Below are positions 1 through 7,409 of a stretch of 64,000 nt of DNA, piece after piece (position 1 is the stretch's first letter; every line of letters starts with the position of its first letter). Source of the DNA: DATIYF01 sp035517775 (GTDB lineage: Bacteria > Acidobacteriota > Terriglobia > Terriglobales > Acidobacteriaceae); NCBI GenBank assembly GCA_035517775.1, contig DATIYF010000129.1, positions 1-64,000 on the forward strand. Direction: 5' to 3'. The position numbers and the translations under genes were made by a program. The notes beneath the pieces were generated by a model. It worked only from the letters and a program-made list of their open reading frames with translations. It made no database searches and was not told the DNA's origin.

Positions 1-1899
1 AGATGAATGAGAAACACGGGTGCCACTCCCTTCCGCGCGGGTGCCCCACCCTTCCGCGTTTTTTGCGGAGGGTGGGGTTGTTGACGTTCCCAAAAGGGAT
101 TTCACGATCACCTGATGCGCCCGCACTCCCTGAATCGGGTAGTAGCATCCTTTCACTTCGGCAATCACGGTGTTGTGATCATCGCTGTACAACCATCCCC
201 GGTCGCCCACCTGCCCGCCCGATTCGGCATAGAACGGCGTGTGATCGAGGATGACTTCGCCTTCTTCGCCCGCTTTCAGTTCCTGCGCGCCTTGCCCGTT
301 CTTGATGATGGCCAGCACCTCACAGTTCTCCGACCGCGTCTGCCGATAGCCCTCGAAGACCGATTTCGGAAGCTGCTGATAGGCGGGATTCGCCGTCTGC
401 TTGGCCGCGCCTTTCCAGGACGCCCGGGCGCGGGCCCGCTGCTCCTCCATGGCGCGGTCGAAGCCTCGCTGGTCGAACTCGATTCCCTGATCTCGCGCCG
501 CATCCTGCATGAAATCGAGCGGCATGCCAAACGTGTCATAGAGCTTGAATGCTTCCTCGCCTGAAAGGCGATTGTCAGTTAACAACTCTTCCATCTTCTT
601 GAGGGCTGCATCCAGAGTATGAGCAAAACGGGACTCTTCGAGCAGCACATTCTTCGACACTCGCTCTGCAGTTTCCCCTAGCTCCGGATACGCATCCTGC
701 ATCAGATCCCGCACAGCAAACACCATCTCATGCAGAAACGGCTTCGTCTGCCCCAGCAGCCGCCCATGTGTGATTGCCCGGCGGATAATCTTCCGCAGAA
801 CGTAGCCGCGGCCTTCGTTCGAGGGCAGCACTCCGTCGGAAATCAGAAATGTCGCCGCGCGGGAGTGATCGGCAATCACTCGCAGGGAAGCAGCAGACTT
901 GTGCCCTGCACTATCTGTGTGGAGACAGCCGCCCTCGGCTGTCTTGCGGAGCGCAGCTCCGCTGTCCTCGGCCGAGCTACGCTCGGCCTGGACGGGGCCC
1001 AGCCCCGTCCCCACACGGCCAGAAGTCTCCACTGCTTGTGTGGGGGCGGGGCTTTGCCCCGCCCGGCCGGGCCGAAGGCCCGGCTGTCCGGTCAACTCCG
1101 CCGCTCTCTCAATCAGCGGCACAAACAGATCCGTCTCATAGTTCGAGATCACGCCTTGCAGCACCGCCGCCACCCGCTCCAACCCCATGCCGGTATCAAT
1201 CGAAGGCTTGGGCAGCGGATTCAGCTTGCCCGAGGCATCGCGGTCAAATTGCATGAACACCAGGTTCCAAATCTCCACATACCTGCCGCAGTCGCAGGGA
1301 AAGGCGCAGTCTGCATGGCCTTGATCGGAGGCCGCCGGCCCCATGTCATAGTGAATTTCGCTGCACGGGCCGCAAGGACCGGTATCGCCCATCTGCCAGA
1401 AGTTGTCCTTCAGCCCGGCTTCGAAGATGCGTCCCTTCGACACACCCTGACCGAGCCACAAATCATGAGCTTCGGCATCGCGGGGCACGCCGCCTTCGCC
1501 GTTGAAAATGGTTACGTACAGCTTCGCCTTATCAATCCCAAACCATTCCGGCGAAGTAATCAGCTCCCAGGCGTAAGCGATGGCGTCTCTCTTGAAATAA
1601 GCTCCGAAGGAAAAATTGCCCAGCATCTCGAAAAACGTATGGTGGCGGTTGGTGAAGCCGACGTTCTCCAGATCGTTGTGCTTACCCCCGGCGCGCACGC
1701 ATTTCTGCGAGGTCGTGGCCCGGTTGTAGTCGCGTTTTTCCAGGCCAAGAAACACATCTTTGAACTGGTTCATCCCCGCATTGGTGAACAGCAGCGTAGG
1801 ATCATTCGCCGGCACCAGCGAAGACGAGTGCACCTCGCGGTGCCCCTTCTGGACAAAGAAATCCAGAAACTTACGGCGAATTTCAGAGCCGGTAAGCAT
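1..1899 (-). CDS. alaS: alanyl-tRNA synthetase, partial (3' end off window)
   Basis: Charges tRNA-Ala in the cytoplasm. The minus-strand frame from the ATG at 1899 is open to the left edge. It gives the class II catalytic core: an N-terminal GSEIRRKFLDFF block, then AGMNQFKDVFLG, TSQKCVRAGGKHNDLE, RHHTFFEMLGNFSFG and DTGPCGPCSEIHYD, and later SLRVIADHSRA of the tRNA-binding region. About 633 codons are visible of a family length near 880. Two segments do not look like AlaS. One of about 60 residues lies between ELTGQ and SLRVIADH. The other, of about 25 residues, follows HQVIVK near the left edge. Both are translations of palindromic repeats and both keep the frame open. No clear ribosome binding site precedes the ATG. 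The identification is firm; whether the inserts are tolerated in the protein is unknown. Confidence 0.95.
   Translation of the reverse strand, partial: MLTGSEIRRKFLDFFVQKGHREVHSSSLVPANDPTLLFTNAGMNQFKDVFLGLEKRDYNRATTSQKCVRAGGKHNDLENVGFTNRHHTFFEMLGNFSFGAYFKRDAIAYAWELITSPEWFGIDKAKLYVTIFNGEGGVPRDAEAHDLWLGQGVSKGRIFEAGLKDNFWQMGDTGPCGPCSEIHYDMGPAASDQGHADCAFPCDCGRYVEIWNLVFMQFDRDASGKLNPLPKPSIDTGMGLERVAAVLQGVISNYETDLFVPLIERAAELTGQPGLRPGRAGQSPAPTQAVETSGRVGTGLGPVQAERSSAEDSGAALRKTAEGGCLHTDSAGHKSAASLRVIADHSRAATFLISDGVLPSNEGRGYVLRKIIRRAITHGRLLGQTKPFLHEMVFAVRDLMQDAYPELGETAERVSKNVLLEESRFAHTLDAALKKMEELLTDNRLSGEEAFKLYDTFGMPLDFMQDAARDQGIEFDQRGFDRAMEEQRARARASWKGAAKQTANPAYQQLPKSVFEGYRQTRSENCEVLAIIKNGQGAQELKAGEEGEVILDHTPFYAESGGQVGDRGWLYSDDHNTVIAEVKGCYYPIQGVRAHQVIVKSLLGTSTTPPSAKNAEGWGTRAEGSGTRVSHSS
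13..86. repeat. palindromic repeat inside alaS (second insert)
   Basis: A stem of CCCCACCCT (44-52) pairs with AGGGTGGGG (69-77), with an inner CCGC/GCGG pair and a T-rich loop. A partial direct copy of the left arm (GGTGCCACTCCCTTCCGC) precedes it. On the minus strand it reads through alaS without a stop, giving a Ser/Thr/Gly/Ala-rich peptide where the family has a conserved strand. The outer limits are estimated from where AlaS similarity stops. Confidence 0.6.
900..1092. repeat. palindromic repeat inside alaS (first insert)
   Basis: A roughly 106-bp unit at 915-1020 starts CTGTGTGGAG, ends CCCCACACGGCC and holds several nested hairpins, including GGAGCGCAGCTCC. A shorter related unit follows at 1035-1089, starting CTTGTGTGGGGGCGGG. 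The same design recurs between genes at 5179-5284. Triplets in the alaS frame across 900-1092 contain no stop on the minus strand. The peptide is rich in Gly, Pro, Ala and Arg. Confidence 0.8.
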
Positions 1900-1920
1900 G
1901 AAAGGCAATTCTAAATGATC

Positions 1921-1956
1921 AACCACAGAGGGCACAGAGGCCACGGAGGAAAGCGC
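1921..1956. repeat. dispersed repeat (CCACAGAGGGCACAGAGG type)
   Basis: A short direct-repeat-like sequence of alternating CACAGAGG/CACGGAGG words lies between alaS and the toxin gene. It resembles the ACGAAGGGCACGAAGG repeats seen near 14.6, 23.0, 31.2, 35.7 and 56.7 kb. No coding function is visible. Confidence 0.45.
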
Positions 1957-1983
1957 AATTCGAGATTAGATTGCTCCGAATCG

Positions 1984-2400
1984 TCATCCGAGGGACACCA
2001 AGAGGTGAAAGCGATTGTTTTTTCCCCACCGGTAAATCTCGAAATCGCAGTCTAGCGTCAAAATGTCGCAAGTTTCAAATTCATTGGCCAGGTGAATCAA
2101 CACCGCATCCGCAAGGTCAATCTTGCGGTCTCGATATTTAACCAGAATTCGACGCACCCCGACTGCCGCCTCGGAGAGTCCGGAAGGGATGAGGAAATCG
2201 CGCGTGACCACGCTGTGCAGCACTGCTTCCGCGGCCCCCGGAATCCGGCGCAGCAGGTAACAGCTTTCTGTAATCACGGCCTCGCAGGTAACCAGCGGCG
2301 CCCGCACTTCGGCCAGAGCATCCGCGCAACGCCTATGAAAGCTGTCCGTAGGGTCAAGCAGGGCGACAATCGGACCTGTGTCGAGAAGGACAGGCCTCAC
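1984..2400 (-). CDS. PIN-domain toxin, VapC-like
   Basis: Predicted Mg-dependent ribonuclease toxin of a type II toxin-antitoxin pair, 138 residues. PIN-domain landmarks are present in order: LLDTGPIVALL near the N-terminus with the first Asp, a Glu in AVITESCYLL, Asp residues in KIDLADAVLIHLA, and the last in LTLDCDFEIY. The length fits small PIN proteins. Its start overlaps the end of the upstream gene by 4 bases, so the two are translationally coupled. In VapBC systems the antitoxin wraps the toxin active site and represses the operon. The cellular target cannot be told from sequence. The PIN assignment is firm and the toxin role is inferred from pairing. Confidence 0.85.
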   Translation of the reverse strand: MRPVLLDTGPIVALLDPTDSFHRRCADALAEVRAPLVTCEAVITESCYLLRRIPGAAEAVLHSVVTRDFLIPSGLSEAAVGVRRILVKYRDRKIDLADAVLIHLANEFETCDILTLDCDFEIYRWGKNNRFHLLVSLG

Positions 2401-2636
2401 CGGCCGAAGCCTTCCAAGTGCTTCTTATTCGAGGCGAGATCTCCAACCCCCGAGGCGAACTTGCCTTGCCCGTAAATAATGCGCTTGCCATTCGTAACGT
2501 GGCACGCTGCCAGCACTTTTAATCCTTCGCGCACGATCTGTGAGGGCGTCCAACCGGTCTTTTTGACCAACTGTTTCATGATCCGCTGGCACTCGTCATC
2601 GAGGCGGGCTTGGATGAGAGAGCTCATATCCGCCAT
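2397..2636 (-). CDS. antitoxin, VapB-like (ribbon-helix-helix type)
   Basis: A 79-residue protein directly upstream of the PIN toxin. The first 45 residues (SSLIQARLDDECQRIMKQL, then TGWTPSQIVREGLKVL) fit a ribbon-helix-helix DNA-binding fold, with a short polar strand followed by two helices. The C-terminal 30 residues are Gly/Lys-rich and would be the toxin-neutralising tail. The start codon overlaps a palindrome (2635-2647), as expected for autoregulation. A second ATG three codons in is also possible. The antitoxin role is inferred from size, order and overlap with the toxin. Confidence 0.75.
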   Translation of the reverse strand: MADMSSLIQARLDDECQRIMKQLVKKTGWTPSQIVREGLKVLAACHVTNGKRIIYGQGKFASGVGDLASNKKHLEGFGR

Positions 2637-2647
2637 TGTATCACAAT
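2635..2647. promoter_or_regulatory. candidate TA autoregulatory operator
   Basis: ATTGT-ATC-ACAAT is a 5-bp inverted repeat with a 3-bp spacer. It overlaps the antitoxin start codon, in an AT-rich stretch that must carry the operon promoter. Binding by the antitoxin is inferred from the usual behaviour of such pairs. Confidence 0.45.
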
Positions 2648-2665
2648 ATGTAAAATGTAATACGC

Positions 2666-3205
2666 CTAGCCTTCTTGCCCTTCTTCTTCCAGCGCGCCCA
2701 ACGTCTCCTCATCCACGTCCCATTTCTTGAGGATGGTGAAGATGGTCTTCGAGCCAAACCCGGCGCGCATGAGATGGCGAAAAATGCGGGCGGCATCTTT
2801 CTGATTCGCCGGTTTTGCCAGCCGCTTGCGGCGCAGATAGTCGCGCGCCTGCTTCTCTTCGTTGACCTCGTCGTAAGCCGAAGCCACTGCTTTCTCGATC
2901 AACTCTGCGTGCACACCCTTGACCTTCAGATCGGTAATTACCCGCCGGCGGCCGAACTTCTCGTTATCGCGGCGGAAGGCGGAGTAAGCCGCCGCGTATC
3001 TGGAATCGTTCAGGTAGCCCTGATCTTTCAGGCGGCGGATCACCAGTTCCACCAGGGTCTGGCCGATTTCTGTGTCAGCTTCTACGCGCGGGCGCAGCAG
3101 CCGCTTCAGCTCGGCCACGGTGCGCATGCGCCGGGCCAGCGCATTCACGGCGTATTCATAAAGTGCATCTTCGGAATCGGTTTTTCGCGGCCGGGGGAAC
3201 GCCAT
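2666..3205 (-). CDS. recX: regulatory protein RecX
   Basis: RecX binds RecA filaments and limits recombinase activity. The 179-residue product has three tandem three-helix repeats: DALYEYAVNALARRMRTVAELKRLL, then VIRRLKDQGYLNDSRYAAAYSAFRRDNEKFGRRRVITDLKVKGV and a C-terminal repeat with ARIFRHLMRAGFGSKTIFTILKKW. DGYLNDxRYA-like and KFGxRRI-like motifs are family hallmarks. I chose the ATG at 3205, preceded by AGGGTGAAGG. A TTG at 3241 would add 12 basic residues. recA is not in the window. The toxin-antitoxin pair follows 30 bases downstream on the same strand. Identification is confident. Confidence 0.88.
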   Translation of the reverse strand: MAFPRPRKTDSEDALYEYAVNALARRMRTVAELKRLLRPRVEADTEIGQTLVELVIRRLKDQGYLNDSRYAAAYSAFRRDNEKFGRRRVITDLKVKGVHAELIEKAVASAYDEVNEEKQARDYLRRKRLAKPANQKDAARIFRHLMRAGFGSKTIFTILKKWDVDEETLGALEEEGQEG

Positions 3206-3356
3206 ATCCTTCACCCTGCGCCTAAACCGCAGTGCAGTCAAGACTTACGCCGCCGATCGTCAGCGCCGGCGCAGCCGCGCACAACACTCAACAATTTTGC
3301 TGCCCACGGAAACTATCGTTCGTCTAACTGCGTATAACCCAGTGAGGCAAACGGAC

Positions 3357-3779
3357 ATGCTAAGCGTAAATGCGGAAAGAAGCGGAGACGTGGCAGTCGT
3401 GAAGTGCAGCGGGCGGCTGGTGCGCGGAGAAAGCGCCAACGCGCTGCGCCAGGCTGTGGTCACTCAGAAAGAAGCCCGCGTGGTCGTGCTCGACCTGACG
3501 GAGCTGGAATTTCTCGATGCCGGCGGCCTGGGGACCCTGGTCACGCTGCATCATTGGAGCTCGGCGCGTGGCATTCAGCTCAAGCTGGTAAATCCGGCGC
3601 CTTTCGTCCGCGACCTGCTGGCCCGCACCGGCCTCGACCGGGTGGTGGATGTTTCCTCCCTGGCCGAGCCGCTGTGGGTGTTGAGCGGCTCAAATGATAT
3701 GGACTGCCTGCAGAAAGTGCGGCAAGTGCTGCGCTCCGTGCGGGCGGCCCGTCCTGAGCTGGCGGCGCACGCAGTGTAG
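3357..3779 (+). CDS. STAS-domain protein (anti-sigma factor antagonist type)
   Basis: A 140-residue protein made mostly of one STAS domain. Strand SGDVAVVKCSGRLV is followed by VVVLDLTELEFLDAGGLGTLVTLHHWS, which carries the usual DxxxxxFxDSxGL-like core but with Ala in place of the phosphorylatable Ser (LDAGG). It may therefore be a constitutive form or use another residue. A short C-terminal helix follows. The ATG at 3357 fits the domain edge; an upstream in-frame TTG at 3297 is less likely. No sigma factor or kinase partner is adjacent, so the partner is unknown. Confidence 0.75.
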   Translation: MLSVNAERSGDVAVVKCSGRLVRGESANALRQAVVTQKEARVVVLDLTELEFLDAGGLGTLVTLHHWSSARGIQLKLVNPAPFVRDLLARTGLDRVVDVSSLAEPLWVLSGSNDMDCLQKVRQVLRSVRAARPELAAHAV

Positions 3780-3869
3780 AGTTGTCAGGGGCAGATCGCC
3801 TGGCTCACTTTGTCAGACTGCAGGCGGCAAGATTGCCTCTGGTTCCTGCGGCGTCTAGCAGCAGAATGA

Positions 3870-4994
3870 TCAGTTGCCGCCGAAGCCGGCAGCCTGCATC
3901 TGGTCGCGCGAGATGTCGCTGGTCGAGGAAACGCCCTGCATACGCAGCTTGAAGTCGTCGGCGTTGGATGCGTTTTCCAGCGCCGTGTCATACGAAATCA
4001 GGCCGGCCTGGAACAGATCCCACAGCGATTGATCGAAGGTCTGCATGCCGTATTGCGAAGTGCCCGCCGAAATAGCATCGCGCACGGCGCGGGTCTTCTC
4101 CGGCACCAGGATGCACTCGCGGATGTAGGCGGTGTTGATCATGACTTCCACCGCGGGCACGCGGCCTTCGGCGTCTGAGCGGCGCACCAGGCGCTGGCTG
4201 ACCACGGCGCGCAAAACGGCGGCGAGCTGCAGGCGAATCTGCTTCTGCTCCGGCGGCGGAAAGATGGCGATGATGCGGTTGATGGTTTCGACCGCATCCA
4301 GCGTGTGCAGAGTGGAAAAAACCATGTGGCCGGTTTCGGCGGCATGCAGCGCGGTCGTGATCGTCTCCAGGTCGCGCATTTCGCCCACCAGAATCACGTC
4401 CGGGTCCTGGCGCAGCGAAGCGCGCAGCGCGGCCGAAAAATTCGGCGTATCCACCTCGACCTCGCGCTGGTTCACGTAGCCCTTTTTGTCGCGGTGCAGA
4501 AACTCGATCGGATCTTCAATGGTGATGATGTGCTCGGCGCGAGTGGAGTTGATGCGATCCACCATGGCAGCCAGCGTCGTGGATTTGCCCGAGCCGGTCA
4601 CGCCCGTCACTAGAATCAGGCCGCGCGGCATGTCGCAAATCTGCTCTACGATCTTGGGCAGATAAAGCTCGTCGAGGGCGCGAATCTTGGTGGGAATCAC
4701 GCGCAGCACCAGTCCCACATTGCCGCGCTGCTGAAACACGTTCACGCGGAAGCGCCCCAGGCCGGCCACACCGTAGGCCATATCAATTTCCGCGGTCTCT
4801 TTGAATTTCTGTTTCTGCCGCGCCGACATCATGCTGAAGGCCATGGTCAGCATGTCCTCGGCGCTGACCCGCGGCTGATCGGTCAGCGGAACCAGTTCGC
4901 CATCAATGCGCAGATGCGGATAGTTGCCGACTTTCAGGTGCAAGTCCGAAGCGCGCCGCTCCATGGCGATGCGTAGCAGATCATCAATGTTCAT
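3870..4994 (-). CDS. pilT: type IV pilus retraction ATPase PilT
   Basis: A hexameric cytoplasmic ATPase that powers type IV pilus retraction and twitching motility. At 374 residues it has the family length. The N-terminal PAS-like domain includes ASDLHLKVG, followed by Walker A GVTGSGKST (131-139), the Asp box IITIEDPIEF, Walker B DPDVILVGEMRD and the His box ETGHMVFSTLHT. The AIRNLIRE-type C-terminal signature region is replaced here by a variable tail ending in Gly/Asn. No other pilus genes are adjacent. c-di-GMP and PilZ proteins elsewhere in the window could act on the same machinery, which is inference. Identification is firm. Confidence 0.95.
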   Translation of the reverse strand: MNIDDLLRIAMERRASDLHLKVGNYPHLRIDGELVPLTDQPRVSAEDMLTMAFSMMSARQKQKFKETAEIDMAYGVAGLGRFRVNVFQQRGNVGLVLRVIPTKIRALDELYLPKIVEQICDMPRGLILVTGVTGSGKSTTLAAMVDRINSTRAEHIITIEDPIEFLHRDKKGYVNQREVEVDTPNFSAALRASLRQDPDVILVGEMRDLETITTALHAAETGHMVFSTLHTLDAVETINRIIAIFPPPEQKQIRLQLAAVLRAVVSQRLVRRSDAEGRVPAVEVMINTAYIRECILVPEKTRAVRDAISAGTSQYGMQTFDQSLWDLFQAGLISYDTALENASNADDFKLRMQGVSSTSDISRDQMQAAGFGGN

Positions 4995-5100
4995 GCGAGA
5001 GGTTCCCGAGGCCCAGTCCGTATGATGAACCGAGAGGTCATACTTCCCAAGATGACCTAAGTAATGGTGACGTTGGCGTTAGGACAAGGCAGGGACCTCT
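4995..5100. other. gap upstream of pilT
   Basis: This stretch holds the pilT leader and the approach to the repeat block starting at 5101. No gene or clear promoter is recognised. Confidence 0.4.
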
Positions 5101-5284
5101 CTGCCTGTGTGGAGGCGGGTCCAGTTGCCGATCCCTCCTCTGCCTGTGTGGAGGCAGGTCCAGCTGCCGAACCCTCCTCTGCCTGTGTGGAGGCGGGTCT
5201 CTGACCCGCCGGGCGGAGCGAAGCTCCGCTGTCCCTATCGGGCTTCGCTCGACCTGACTGGCCCAGCCCTGTCCCCACACGGCC
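5101..5284. repeat. tandem 39-bp units ending in a palindromic element
   Basis: CTGCCTGTGTGG recurs at 5101, 5140 and 5179, giving a 39-bp period. The last unit extends into a roughly 105-bp compound palindrome with GCGGGTCTCTGACCCGC, GGAGCGAAGCTCC and the terminal CCCCACACGGCC. Its plan is the same as the element inside alaS at 915-1020. It is not a CRISPR array: there are no unique spacers and the units sit head to tail. Confidence 0.85.
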
Positions 5285-5300
5285 GCCGAATTATGTGGGC

Positions 5301-5328
5301 AAAAAAAAGGCCGCCCCGAAGGGCGGCC
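5301..5328 (-). terminator. rho-independent terminator of the DinB-family gene
   Basis: On the minus strand the stem GGCCGCCC/GGGCGGCC with a 4-base loop is followed by eight T residues. It lies 20 bases past the stop of the DinB-family gene and also separates it from the repeat block. Confidence 0.9.
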
Positions 5329-5348
5329 TGTGATCCGAACCTGCAAGC

Positions 5349-5876
5349 CTATGCCGCCTGCACTTCTTCATCCGCGCTCGGCCCATAGATGGATGGCACC
5401 TTCGATCCCATTGGCCGCAGATAAGTGGCCAGCTCGCCGCGGTGATGCACGCTGTGATTGTTCAGGAAAGAGAGATATACCACCGCCGGGTAATCAAACA
5501 TGCCGTAGAAGTTCACCGACTTGACCAGTTGCTCCGGGGTCATGGCGCGCACCTTCTCGGCGGCGCGGGTGAAGTTCTTGTCATACCAGGCGACCATCTC
5601 GGCAACGGTTTTCGGCTCCTGATCTTTATAGCGAGGATCCATCTTGAAGACGCCCTCTGCAATCTCCTCCAGAAACTGCACATCTACAGAGGCCAGGTGC
5701 CAGGCCAGTTCCCAGGCGGTGCGCGATTTGGGATCGTGCCGGTAATCGCGCTTGGCATCGGGAATCGCGGCAATCACTTTCTTGGTGGTTTGCATTTCTC
5801 CGGCCAGGCCCTGCAACATCATTTCACGATAGGCCACGGCGAATTCGGGGCTGAGTGCTTGACTGGGTGCGGACAT
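5349..5876 (-). CDS. DinB-family putative metal-binding protein
   Basis: A 175-residue four-helix-bundle protein of the DinB/YfiT superfamily. Members bind a divalent metal through three His and act as thiol transferases or hydrolases of mostly unknown substrate. Candidate ligands are His in AWELAWHLASVD and the paired His in NNHSVHHRGELATYLR, matching the family pattern of one His on helix 2 and HxxxH/HHRGQ on helix 4. A good AAGGAG site precedes the ATG. It has its own strong terminator. Neighbours give no functional hint. Fold assignment is confident; the reaction is unknown. Confidence 0.85.
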   Translation of the reverse strand: MSAPSQALSPEFAVAYREMMLQGLAGEMQTTKKVIAAIPDAKRDYRHDPKSRTAWELAWHLASVDVQFLEEIAEGVFKMDPRYKDQEPKTVAEMVAWYDKNFTRAAEKVRAMTPEQLVKSVNFYGMFDYPAVVYLSFLNNHSVHHRGELATYLRPMGSKVPSIYGPSADEEVQAA

Positions 5877-5921
5877 AGATCTTCTCCTTGAAATTGAATT
5901 GTTATGTTGACCTGGGCCTGA

Positions 5922-5951
5922 GACAGAAAGAGGGACGCTTGGGCTCGTCCC
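5922..5951 (-). terminator. possible ilvE terminator
   Basis: On the minus strand GGGACG/CGTCCC with an 8-base loop is followed by TCTTTCTGT, about 30 bases after the ilvE stop. The T-tract is interrupted, so this is only a moderate candidate. Confidence 0.45.
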
Positions 5952-5982
5952 TTTCTTACCTTATGATTCAACTGCGCTCGCG

Positions 5983-6930
5983 CTATACGCCGACGGGCTG
6001 CTTGCTGCCCACGGGAACGAACGTGAGCCAGCCGTGGCGGTCGGCTTTCTCGCCGCGCACAATGGCGTAAAACTCCTTCTGAATCGCCCGCGTGACCGGC
6101 CCCATCAGGCCTTTGCCCACGGTGATCTTATCTACCGAGCGAATCGGCGTAACTTCGGCCGCGGTCCCGGTAAAGAAGGCTTCATCGGAGATGTAGAGCA
6201 TTTCGCGCGGAATGCCGGCCTCGACCACCGGTATGCCAAGATCATGCGCGATCTTGAGAACCGAGTCGCGAGTAATGCCGGGCAGAACCGAATTGCCGAG
6301 CGGCGCGGTTTGCAACACCCCGTGGCGCACCACGAAGACGTTCTCACCCGAGCCTTCGCTCACGTAGCCATTGGTATCGAGCGCGATGCCTTCGGCGTAG
6401 CCGTTGACCAGGGCTTCCATCTTGATGAGCTGCGAATTCATGTAATTCGCGCCCGCCTTGGCCATGGCCGGCAGGGTGTTAGGCGCAAGCCGAGTCCAGG
6501 AAGAGACGCAGACGTCCACGCCCTCGCTGGCGTCGCTGCCCAGATACTTGCCCCAGGGATAATTCACGATGTAGGTCTCAACCGGCGAGGTCAGCGGGCT
6601 GACGCCAGCTTCGCCGTAGCCGCGCAGCACGATGGGCCGGATATAGCACGGCCAGGCGCCATTGGCCTTGACCAGTTCGCGCATGGCCGAGACCAGTTCG
6701 TCACGGGTGTAATCCAGCTCGATGCGGTAAACCTTGGCTGAATCAATCAGGCGCTGCATGTGCTCGGGAGCGCGAAAGATCGCCGGATTGCCGGCTGGAG
6801 CGTAGCAGCGCACGCCCTCAAAGACGGAAGAACCGTAGTGAATTACGTGCGCCATCACATGGAGGGTGGCGTCATCCCAGGGAATGAGCTTGCCGTTGTG
6901 CCAGATGTGCTCGGTTTTCTGAAGGGCCAT
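5983..6930 (-). CDS. ilvE: branched-chain amino acid aminotransferase
   Basis: A PLP enzyme that makes valine, leucine and isoleucine from their 2-oxo acids using glutamate; cytosolic. The 315 residues match the family length. Class IV landmarks: VIHYGSSVFEGVRCY near residue 31, RGYGEAGV, the PLP lysine at about residue 158 (PAMAKAGANYMNS), and GIALDTNGYVSEGSGENVF, then GITRDSVL. A strong GGCAGGAG site precedes the ATG. It is a single gene, not joined to other ilv genes. The 479-bp region upstream holds repeats and a short inverted repeat (7249-7266) that could be regulatory. Identification is firm. Confidence 0.95.
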   Translation of the reverse strand: MALQKTEHIWHNGKLIPWDDATLHVMAHVIHYGSSVFEGVRCYAPAGNPAIFRAPEHMQRLIDSAKVYRIELDYTRDELVSAMRELVKANGAWPCYIRPIVLRGYGEAGVSPLTSPVETYIVNYPWGKYLGSDASEGVDVCVSSWTRLAPNTLPAMAKAGANYMNSQLIKMEALVNGYAEGIALDTNGYVSEGSGENVFVVRHGVLQTAPLGNSVLPGITRDSVLKIAHDLGIPVVEAGIPREMLYISDEAFFTGTAAEVTPIRSVDKITVGKGLMGPVTRAIQKEFYAIVRGEKADRHGWLTFVPVGSKQPVGV

Positions 6931-7248
6931 GGTTACTCCTGCCGCGAGCCTGCGCTCTGATTATAGCCGAGTGATCCCCACGACGGACCTGGGTATGTAC
7001 CACAAGTAATCGGAGTTGGGAGACCATTTGCCGCAAGCCGTGGGAAAGCCTGGGGGATTACGCTGGCCCCGAACCGGACAGCCGGGCATTTTTTGCCTTT
7101 GCTGAAAACAAAGAGCTTACGAAGAGGTATGGACTCGTGGGCTGGGCATAGGGCTCGGATTCGAAATTAGGGCCTGTGCGAAAGTCGCACAACCGGGTTT
7201 TGGAACAGGGCGGCACGGGTTCGGGCGGATTGAAGGCTGGGCGCCCAT

Positions 7249-7266
7249 TTTCCCAAAACGGGAAGG
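7249..7266. repeat. 18-bp TTTCCCAAAACGGGAAGG motif, copy 1
   Basis: An inverted repeat TTCCC(N5)GGGAA within an 18-bp string that occurs identically at 63326-63343, just before the hybrid kinase gene. It could be a shared operator or part of a dispersed repeat. Confidence 0.4.
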
Positions 7267-7299
7267 GATTAGCACTGGTTTGCCTATCCCGCCTTCGCT

Positions 7300-7328
7300 T
7301 GTCATTTCGAGCGCAGCGGGAAATCTGT
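7300..7328. repeat. dispersed TGTCATTTCGAGCG-type repeat
   Basis: An imperfect palindrome of the form CATTTCGAG...AAATCTG. Related copies lie at 41918-41947 (inverted) and 57384-57410. Confidence 0.6.
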
Positions 7329-7409
7329 TGCTGCCGTGGCGGAGAAAGCAGATTCGGCGTCGTGGCGGGCTACGTCGCCACAGGAGGTGGTGGGCAGCGA
7401 GGCTCGCGC

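Larger units (their letters stand above)
6931..7409. other. 479-bp intergenic region upstream of ilvE
   Basis: No convincing gene is present; open frames here have no family resemblance. It holds an inverted repeat TTCCC-AAAAC-GGGAA (in 7249-7266) and a dispersed repeat TGTCATTTCGAGCG...AAATCTG (7300-7328). The ilvE promoter must lie here but I cannot pick a clear -35/-10. Confidence 0.6.

Noticed and set aside
730..1914. 394-codon plus-strand open frame
   Set aside because: It lies antisense to alaS, whose minus-strand translation has unmistakable conserved motifs; the plus frame has none.
5101..5178. Possible CRISPR array from 39-bp periodic repeats
   Set aside because: Units are contiguous with no unique spacers, only about two and a half copies, and no cas genes are present.
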